Of a stretch of 46,590 bases of DNA, positions 40,984 through 46,590 are shown in pieces. How positions within the stretch are numbered: the stretch's first letter is position 1; each line of letters starts with the position of its first letter. A model generated the notes under the pieces. That model was not told where the DNA came from and ran no database searches. It worked only from the letters and a program-made list of their open reading frames with translations. The DNA lies in contig WHSQ01000023.1 in the NCBI GenBank assembly GCA_009380005.1, positions 1 through 46,590 of the forward strand. Reading direction: 5' to 3'. The position numbers and the translations under genes were made by a program. Source of the DNA: Actinomycetota bacterium. GTDB taxonomy: Bacteria; Actinomycetota; CADDZG01; WHSQ01.

Positions 40984-42974
40984 TGGGGGGAACGGGCGCA
41001 GGGGGCGGGATCGACCGCACCAAGCTGCGTGTGGCGGCTCTCTTCGTGCTGATCGTTGCCGCGTTCACGACGCTGTTCTCTCGTCTCTATTTCCTGCAGG
41101 TCCTCGCCTCGAACGAGTTCACCATCGCGGGAGAAGAGAATCGGGTCCGAGTCATCGAATCGGAACCTCCGCGTGGTCGGATCCTCGACGCCAAGGGGAA
41201 GGTTCTCGTCAGCAATCGACGATCGCTCGCGTTGACCGTCGAGCGCCACATCATCGATGATCCTGCTCGGCGCCGGACGGTGCTGGACCGTCTCGCCGCG
41301 ACGCTCGATGTTCCTTTGAAACGTCTCTACGAAAACATCGAGGATGCAACCTTCTCGCCCTACAAGCCGGTCGCAGTCTTGATCGACGTTCCGGAGAAAG
41401 AGGTCTACAGGGTTAGAGAGCTACGCGATGAGTTCCCCGGCGTGGACGTCGAACGTCGCTGGGTTCGTCAATATCCGGAGGGCAACTCCGCGCCCCACGT
41501 CCTCGGGTACGTGAACGAGATCTCCAAGTACGACCTCGAGGAGGACGAACACTTCAAGGGCGTCAAGCCCCGGTACGAGCCGGGCGACATCGTGGGGAAA
41601 TCCGGGATCGAGTATCAGTACGACCGCTACCTGCGCGGTCAGCCACGGGTGGAGAAGGTGATCGTCAACTCGATGGGGGAGGTGGTGGCCCGGCACAAGG
41701 TGCAGGACGAGAGCCCTGGACGCGATGTGAAGCTCGGCGTCGATATCGAGCTGCAGAAACTCACCGAGCGCGCCCTGAAGTCTGGGCTGCGTGCTTCTCA
41801 GGGGGCCGGATACAAGTCGCCCGCCGGTGGCGTGATCGTCATGGATCCCTACTCGGGCTACGTCCGCGCTGCCGCGACCTTCCCCACGTACGACCCTCGG
41901 ATCGCAATCGACGGGTTCTCGATCAAAGAGTTCCGCAAGCTCGGCAGCAGGACCAAGAAGAACTTCGACGACGACGCGCTCTTCTTCCGACCGATCGCGG
42001 CGCAGCGCAACCCTGCGTCGACTTTCAAGATCGTGACCGGTGGAGCCGCGTTGTGGAGCGGCGTGGCGACTCCCTACACGACCCTCGGTTGTCCCGCGAG
42101 CATCGTCTATCCGCCGAACGACCCCGGCGGCGAGGAGTTCAACAACTACACGACGGCGGACTTCGGAACGATGGGTTACCCCAGGTCGCTCGAGGTGTCC
42201 TGCGACACGTTCTATTACGAGCTCGGTTGGCGGATGGAGCGGAGCTTCGGCCCCGTCTTCGGTGACGGTACCGAGAGGTTCCAGAAGTACGCGCGCCGCG
42301 CAGGGATGGGGCATCCAACGGGTATCGACTTGCCGGGCGAGAAGGGCGGGATCCTTCCCGACCAGAAGTGGTGCCGCCGGCAGTTCCAAGCAACCAAGCA
42401 TCTGCAGCGCCCGACCTGCGAGCGGGGGTGGCTACCGGGTTACTCGGTGAACATGGCGATCGGACAGGGCGACATGATCGTGACCCCATTGCAGATGGCC
42501 GTGACCACGTCGGCGATCGCGAACCGGGGCTTCGTATGGAAGCCGCGCGTGGCGCGGGAGCTTCTTACGCAGGACGTCTCGGGTAAAAACCTGTTCAGCA
42601 AGCAGGTCAAGCCGAGGGTAGGGGCACGCCTCGAGCTGTCTCCGGAGGGCTACGGGGTGATCGAGGAAGGGATGGAGCTCGTGCTCCGTACCGGCGAGGG
42701 GACGGCGCGGGCGGCCTTCTCGGGTTTCCCTCTGGACGAGTACCCACTCGCAGGTAAGACCGGGACCTCCGAGCTCGGCGAGACGAACCTTCAGGACGCG
42801 TGGTTCGTGTCGTATGGACCCGTGGGCGATCCGAGGTACGTCGTCGTGGTCTATATGGAGAAATCGGGACACGGTGGTGAGTCCGCGGCGCCCGTGGCCC
42901 GCGAGATCTGGGAGGGGATCTTCAACATCGACAAGGAAACCTCCGTGCGACTCGGAGAGGACGACTCGGGCTGA
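40977..42974 (+). CDS. mrdA: Penicillin-binding protein 2 (elongation transpeptidase)
   Basis: PBP2 cross-links peptidoglycan during cell elongation. The 665-residue class B enzyme has a short cytoplasmic tail, one membrane helix (about 19-39) and the N-terminal pedestal (ESEPPRGRILDAKGKVLVSNR, VGKSGIEYQYDRYLRG). The transpeptidase domain has the catalytic SxxK at Ser348 (ASTFK), the second motif in EVSCDTFYYELG (Ser-Cys-Asp in the usual SxN place) and KTG at Lys594 (AGKTGTSE). An insert of about 40 residues between pedestal and active site (FDDDALFFRPIA region) is not unusual. It overlaps mreD by 7 nt and rodA by one base. Confidence 0.94.
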   Translation: MVMGGTGAGGGIDRTKLRVAALFVLIVAAFTTLFSRLYFLQVLASNEFTIAGEENRVRVIESEPPRGRILDAKGKVLVSNRRSLALTVERHIIDDPARRRTVLDRLAATLDVPLKRLYENIEDATFSPYKPVAVLIDVPEKEVYRVRELRDEFPGVDVERRWVRQYPEGNSAPHVLGYVNEISKYDLEEDEHFKGVKPRYEPGDIVGKSGIEYQYDRYLRGQPRVEKVIVNSMGEVVARHKVQDESPGRDVKLGVDIELQKLTERALKSGLRASQGAGYKSPAGGVIVMDPYSGYVRAAATFPTYDPRIAIDGFSIKEFRKLGSRTKKNFDDDALFFRPIAAQRNPASTFKIVTGGAALWSGVATPYTTLGCPASIVYPPNDPGGEEFNNYTTADFGTMGYPRSLEVSCDTFYYELGWRMERSFGPVFGDGTERFQKYARRAGMGHPTGIDLPGEKGGILPDQKWCRRQFQATKHLQRPTCERGWLPGYSVNMAIGQGDMIVTPLQMAVTTSAIANRGFVWKPRVARELLTQDVSGKNLFSKQVKPRVGARLELSPEGYGVIEEGMELVLRTGEGTARAAFSGFPLDEYPLAGKTGTSELGETNLQDAWFVSYGPVGDPRYVVVVYMEKSGHGGESAAPVAREIWEGIFNIDKETSVRLGEDDSG

Positions 42975-44155
42975 TGGCACAGGGCATCTTCGGAGATGCC
43001 GTCGACCGCATAGGAGGGCAGCCGATCGCGGCGCGCATGGCGCGCAAGGCACCGATCCGGCACCTCGATCCCACGCTGTTGCTGGTAACGCTGCTCCTAT
43101 CCGCGTACGGCGCCGTGATGATCTACTCGGCGACTGTGGCGGACCAGCGCGCCGCGGGACTCCCGGAGGATTACTTCCTCAAGCGTCAGCTGGCGTTCCT
43201 GATCGCAGGCGCCGTCGTGCTGTTGATCACGACCTTCTTCGATTACCGGCGCCTGCGAGGGGTCTCGCCGGTCCTGTACGGGCTCACATTCATGGGGCTG
43301 ATCCTCGTTCTCACCCCGCTGGGCGAGTCGGTCCAAGGCGCTCAGCGCTGGATCAACCTGGGCTGGTTCCAGGCGCAGCCGTCCGAGCTCATGAAGTTGG
43401 TGCTCATCATCACGCTGGCGGCCTATATGGCGGAGCGTGGCGGAGAGCTGTCGGGACGCGATATCGCGGTGGCCGTCGCTCTCTTCCTCATCCCGGGTGC
43501 CTTGATCTTCTTCCAGCCCGACCTGGGCACGATGATGGTCATGGTCTCGATCGTGTGCGCCATGCTGCTGGTCGGCGGCGCGAAGATCCGGCATTTCTTG
43601 GTCCTCGCCGGGATATGCCTGGTCGTTCTGGCGATAGCCCTCCAGGCGGGCCTGATCCGCAACTATCAGGTCGACCGCCTCACGGCCTTCCTCGACCCCG
43701 ACCCCGATCTCTCGAGCGAGGGCTACAACCTCGTGCAGTCCAAGATCGCGATCGGCTCGGGCGGCGTCCGAGGCAAGGGCTTCGCGGACCCGGAGGGCCA
43801 GACCCAGACGGCGCTCGACTACGTTCCCGAACAGCACACCGACTTCATCTTCACGGCGGTAGGTGAGCAGCTCGGGTTCGTGGGGACCGCCGCCTTGCTC
43901 GCGCTTTTCGCCTTCCTGTTGTGGAGAGCGCTGCGGATCGCGACGTTGTCGCGCGACATGTTCGGAACGCTGCTGGCATCCGGTGTAGCCGCCCTATGGG
44001 CGTTTCACGTCTTCGTCAACGTCGGGATGACCATCGGCATCATGCCGATCACGGGCATCCCCCTCCCGTTCATCTCCTATGGAGGTTCAAGTCTCATCAC
44101 CAACTACTTCGCCATCGGACTCTTGCTCAACATCCATATGAGGCGGTTCCTATGA
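42974..44155 (+). CDS. rodA: Peptidoglycan glycosyltransferase RodA (SEDS family)
   Basis: RodA polymerises lipid II glycan chains for side-wall growth in partnership with PBP2. The 393-residue membrane protein has about ten membrane helices. It carries the SEDS signatures VQGAQRWINLGWFQAQPSEL (about 116-135), LIFFQPDLGTMMV with the essential Asp in QPDLG, and GIPLPFISYGGSS near the C-terminus. The ATG overlaps the mrdA stop (TGATG), and its own stop overlaps the RNase gene (ATGA). It directly follows its cognate transpeptidase, the standard arrangement. Confidence 0.95.
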   Translation: MAQGIFGDAVDRIGGQPIAARMARKAPIRHLDPTLLLVTLLLSAYGAVMIYSATVADQRAAGLPEDYFLKRQLAFLIAGAVVLLITTFFDYRRLRGVSPVLYGLTFMGLILVLTPLGESVQGAQRWINLGWFQAQPSELMKLVLIITLAAYMAERGGELSGRDIAVAVALFLIPGALIFFQPDLGTMMVMVSIVCAMLLVGGAKIRHFLVLAGICLVVLAIALQAGLIRNYQVDRLTAFLDPDPDLSSEGYNLVQSKIAIGSGGVRGKGFADPEGQTQTALDYVPEQHTDFIFTAVGEQLGFVGTAALLALFAFLLWRALRIATLSRDMFGTLLASGVAALWAFHVFVNVGMTIGIMPITGIPLPFISYGGSSLITNYFAIGLLLNIHMRRFL

Positions 44156-45729
44156 CCGAAGGCGCACCACGGCCCCGTGAACGAGCCGCCGACATCAGCG
44201 ACGCGCCGCCGGCTCCCAAGCGCATCCGACAGCCTGCTCCCGACCCGGCCGGTGACGGGGCTCCTCCCAAGCGCGAGAAGGCCACAGAGATCGACGACCG
44301 TGCGTCCACGGCCAAGCGCACGCGTAGAAGGCGGAGCGGCAGCCCGGCCTCGGCGCGCGACGCGAAACCCACCCCCGCCCGCGAGCCCGACGAGAAGCCG
44401 GCCCCGCCTCCCGACGAGCCGGCCGACAAGGCCCGTCGGTCACGAGGGCGAGGTCGGGCGCGCACGCGCCGCCGGCCCCCACGCCGAGTCGCAACCGACC
44501 GGGTCATGCTCGTTCACGGGACCGAGGACCACATCGAGATCGCGGTCCTCGAGGAAGACCGCATCGTCGAGCACTACGTCGCAACCGATCGCGATCGCTC
44601 CATGGTGGGAAACGTGTACTTGGGCCGGGTGCAGAACGTGCTGCCGGGGATGGAGGCTTCGTTCGTGGACTTCGGCGAGGGCCGCAACGGGGTTCTCTAC
44701 GCCCGCGAGGTTGGGATCACGACCGATGAGGGTGACGAGATCCCGCGCATCGAGACGGTCCTGAAGAGCGGGCAGGTCATCCTCGTCCAGGTGACCAAGG
44801 ACCCGATGAAGGGGAAGGGCGCCCGCCTGACGGCGCAGGTCTCGCTGGCCGGACGTCACCTCGTGCTCGTGCCGAACGCCGGCTCGATCGGCGTGTCCCG
44901 TCGCCTATCGGACAAGGAACGCGAGCGCCTGCGCGACCTGGCTTACAAGATGAAGCCAGAGCCTCACGGCCTGATCGTCCGGACAGCAGCGGAGGGCGTA
45001 AGCGAGCTCGATCTTCGGAAAGACCTCGAACGGGTGCTGGAGTCCTGGAACGAGATCGAGGAGAAAGCCTCCTCAGGCAAGGCACCGCAGCTCCTCTATC
45101 AGGAACCGGAGCTGGAGCTGCGGGTGGTCCGTGACCTGTTCAACCGCGCCATCTCGAAAGCCGTAGTCGACGATCGTGATCTCGAGGCCAAGCTTCGTTC
45201 CTACGTGCGCGAGACGAGTCCCGACCTCGATCACCGGCTCGAGCTCTACGAGGGCGAGCTGCCGATCTTCGAGGAGTTCCGGGTGGCGGAGCAGATCCGC
45301 AAGTCACTGGACCGGCGCGTATGGCTGCCGTCCGGTGGCCACATCGTCATGGATCGTACCGAGGCCATGACCGTCATCGACGTCAACACCGGCAAGTTCG
45401 TCGGCAAGACGAATCTCGAGGAGACGGTGTTCAAGACGAACCAGGAGGCCGCGGTGGAGGTCGCTCGTCAGTTACGGCTGCGCGACGTCGGCGGCATCAT
45501 CGTGATCGACTTCATCGACATGGAGGATCAGAAGAACCGCGACGAGCTGATCAAGACGTTCCGCCGCGAGCTCGAGCGAGATCTGTCACGCACCCAGGTC
45601 TTCGACGTCTCCCCGCTGGGCCTCGTTCAGATGACCCGTAAGAACGTGTCCACCGGGATCATCGAGGCATTCTCGGACCCCTGCCCCCACTGCGAGGGCC
45701 GCGGCCTGATAATCCACGACGTCGACTAA
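44152..45729 (+). CDS. rng: Ribonuclease E/G family protein
   Basis: RNase E/G is the endoribonuclease that starts mRNA decay and matures rRNA. With the ATG at 44152 the product has 525 residues. The first 115 are low-complexity, rich in Pro, Arg, Asp and Lys, and probably disordered. An S1 RNA-binding domain follows (GNVYLGRVQNVLPGMEASFVDFG region, read in parts), then the catalytic DNase-I-like part with metal-binding acids in DVNTGKFVG and IDFIDM. The zinc-link CPHC in DPCPHCEGRG holds the dimer. The frame is open to 43921 but the upstream part lies within rodA. The long basic N-terminal extension recalls RNase E of actinomycetes. It ends the rod-shape operon, as in many actinobacteria. 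Confidence 0.93.
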   Translation: MTEGAPRPRERAADISDAPPAPKRIRQPAPDPAGDGAPPKREKATEIDDRASTAKRTRRRRSGSPASARDAKPTPAREPDEKPAPPPDEPADKARRSRGRGRARTRRRPPRRVATDRVMLVHGTEDHIEIAVLEEDRIVEHYVATDRDRSMVGNVYLGRVQNVLPGMEASFVDFGEGRNGVLYAREVGITTDEGDEIPRIETVLKSGQVILVQVTKDPMKGKGARLTAQVSLAGRHLVLVPNAGSIGVSRRLSDKERERLRDLAYKMKPEPHGLIVRTAAEGVSELDLRKDLERVLESWNEIEEKASSGKAPQLLYQEPELELRVVRDLFNRAISKAVVDDRDLEAKLRSYVRETSPDLDHRLELYEGELPIFEEFRVAEQIRKSLDRRVWLPSGGHIVMDRTEAMTVIDVNTGKFVGKTNLEETVFKTNQEAAVEVARQLRLRDVGGIIVIDFIDMEDQKNRDELIKTFRRELERDLSRTQVFDVSPLGLVQMTRKNVSTGIIEAFSDPCPHCEGRGLIIHDVD

Positions 45730-45823
45730 AAGCCCGGCCCGCCACGCGCGCCCGCTTCCGCTCGTACCGGCCCCCACTTGCGGCTCGGTCCCGCTCCCGC
45801 GGCCACCGGGCGCCGGTTCCCAC

Positions 45824-45874
45824 CGACGTTTGTCACGTGGTTGCCCTATAAGGGGTACTACGTGACAAACGTCG
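45824..45874. terminator. 51-bp inverted repeat between convergent genes (bidirectional terminator candidate)
   Basis: Perfect 15-bp arms CGACGTTTGTCACGT (45824-45838) and ACGTGACAAACGTCG (45860-45874) flank a 21-nt centre that continues pairing (G-U, G-C, T-A, two mismatches, then CCCT/AGGG around ATA). It lies 95 nt after rng and 26 nt after the stop of the leftward gene, so it can serve both as a terminator. It lacks classic T-runs, and such long perfect arms are also seen in mobile palindromic repeats. Confidence 0.6.
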
Positions 45875-45899
45875 CCCGATCGCTTATCGAAGGCGGCTA

Positions 45900-46590
45900 C
45901 TAGTTGTCGTCGGCGCTGGGGTCCAGCGTCACCGGGATGCGGACCTGGTTGATCGGTTCCCCGCTCTCGGCCGACACCTCGTATACCTCCAGCGTCCCAT
46001 CCTGGATCTGGTCCAGGTCGATGTCGATGCGAGCCTTCCACGTTCCGCGGCATCCGGACCCACATGTGGCCGTCGTGAACCATTCGTCGACCGGCTTCTT
46101 CTTGTCGTTGACGAGGACCGAGTTCCCGTTCGCGTCCAGCACCCGATAGGTCACCGTCGCTTCGAAGACGTTGGCCGTCCCGCTGATGACGTCCAGATCG
46201 GTGAGCGTGGCTCCGGGGTAAGGCCAGGCCACCGTGATGGGCGCAATCAGATCCTTAAACTCAGCCGGCGCAACGGGGGAGATGACGCCTTCTCCCCCGA
46301 TCGAGTTCACCGGATCGCCATCGATCTCGAAGCGGACACCTAGGCGGGCGAAAGGCCTCATGGTCCACACGATCTGCGCGACCCGCATCCTCATCGACAG
46401 CGAACCGCCTCCGTCGTCGAATGCCGAAGTCAGATCGACCGTCGCTATGCCGTCCTGGATACCCACGCCATTCAGCTGCGTCTCGGCGGGGATAGCGGTT
46501 GCCAACCCGGCCGAGAGCTCATCATTGTTCGGTCTCGCCAGGAGCTTAGTGAGGATCTCAAATGCTTCTCGTGCAGGTTGTGAAGGGCTC
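45900..46590 (-). CDS. GerMN and Gmad2 domain protein, 5'-truncated
   Basis: The coding frame enters from the right window edge, so the N-terminus (signal peptide or lipobox) is missing; an internal TTG at 46505 is not the true start. The visible 229 residues hold most of a GerMN domain (AFEILTKLLARPNNDELSAG, AIPAETQLNGVGIQDGIATVDL, about the first 110). A Gmad2 immunoglobulin-like domain follows (ITVAWPYPGATLTDLDVISG, TANVFEATVTYRVLD, ending EPINQVRIPVTL). Both occur in extracytoplasmic lipoproteins of actinobacteria and firmicutes, originally named from spore germination proteins. A cell-envelope role is likely, without evidence for sporulation here. It is convergent with rng. Confidence 0.82.
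   Translation of the reverse strand, partial: SPSQPAREAFEILTKLLARPNNDELSAGLATAIPAETQLNGVGIQDGIATVDLTSAFDDGGGSLSMRMRVAQIVWTMRPFARLGVRFEIDGDPVNSIGGEGVISPVAPAEFKDLIAPITVAWPYPGATLTDLDVISGTANVFEATVTYRVLDANGNSVLVNDKKKPVDEWFTTATCGSGCRGTWKARIDIDLDQIQDGTLEVYEVSAESGEPINQVRIPVTLDPSADDN

Overview
The window looks like a chromosome segment of a high-GC actinobacterium, probably an uncultured or deep-branching Actinomycetota. The evidence is the GC-rich codon use, the frequent GTG and TTG starts with 1-8 nt gene overlaps, an actinobacterial-type ValRS, an Mrp lacking the CxxC, a DUF6457 protein, and the order tig-clpP-clpX-valS-folC-ndk-mreBCD-mrdA-rodA-rng, which is familiar from actinomycetes. The assignment rests on recognised families only; no 16S rRNA gene is present.

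Layout. (1) 1-2682: a zinc-type metal ABC uptake operon (znuA, 5'-truncated by the window edge; znuC; znuB) followed by a Zur/Fur repressor, then a lipoprotein. (2) 3558-13560: a molybdenum-cofactor and formate dehydrogenase block. It holds mobA and moaA (divergent), DUF971, mrp, a three-subunit exported formate dehydrogenase, fdhE, DUF6457 and fdhD. The catalytic subunit is a selenoprotein: an in-frame TGA at 7415-7417 occupies the active-site Sec position and is followed by a two-stem SECIS-like hairpin. (3) About 13.6-19.3 kb: an accessory stretch read leftward. It contains two unrecognised tandem genes, a frameshifted small ORF, an AbiEi/AbiEii-like toxin-antitoxin pair whose promoter carries duplicated operator-like palindromes, three exact 20-bp repeats and tRNA-Arg(TCT). 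(4) 19.7-28.5 kb: a DUF2188 protein, then leftward genes for an SGNH hydrolase, a CAP-domain protein, an MpaB-like oxygenase, a GNAT acetyltransferase, an M20 peptidase, tRNA-Gly(TCC), a 1225-residue PAS/GAF/SpoIIE phosphatase and tRNA-Pro(TGG). (5) 28.9-45.7 kb, rightward: trigger factor and ClpP/ClpX, a DUF3352 membrane protein, ValRS, FolC, NDK, then the rod-shape operon mreB-mreC-mreD-mrdA-rodA ending in RNase E/G. (6) A 51-bp inverted repeat, then a leftward GerMN/Gmad2 protein cut by the right edge.

Functional logic. MoaA starts molybdopterin synthesis and MobA adds GMP. FdhD (sulfur transfer) and FdhE mature the enzyme, and the FdhABC complex oxidises formate outside the membrane and feeds the quinone pool through a b-type cytochrome. 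Selenocysteine genes (selA, selB, selC, selD) are not in the window and must be elsewhere if the enzyme is functional.

The features most worth following up are the AbiE-like promoter architecture, the unknown gene pair beside it, the selenoprotein, and several unusually long inverted repeats between genes.
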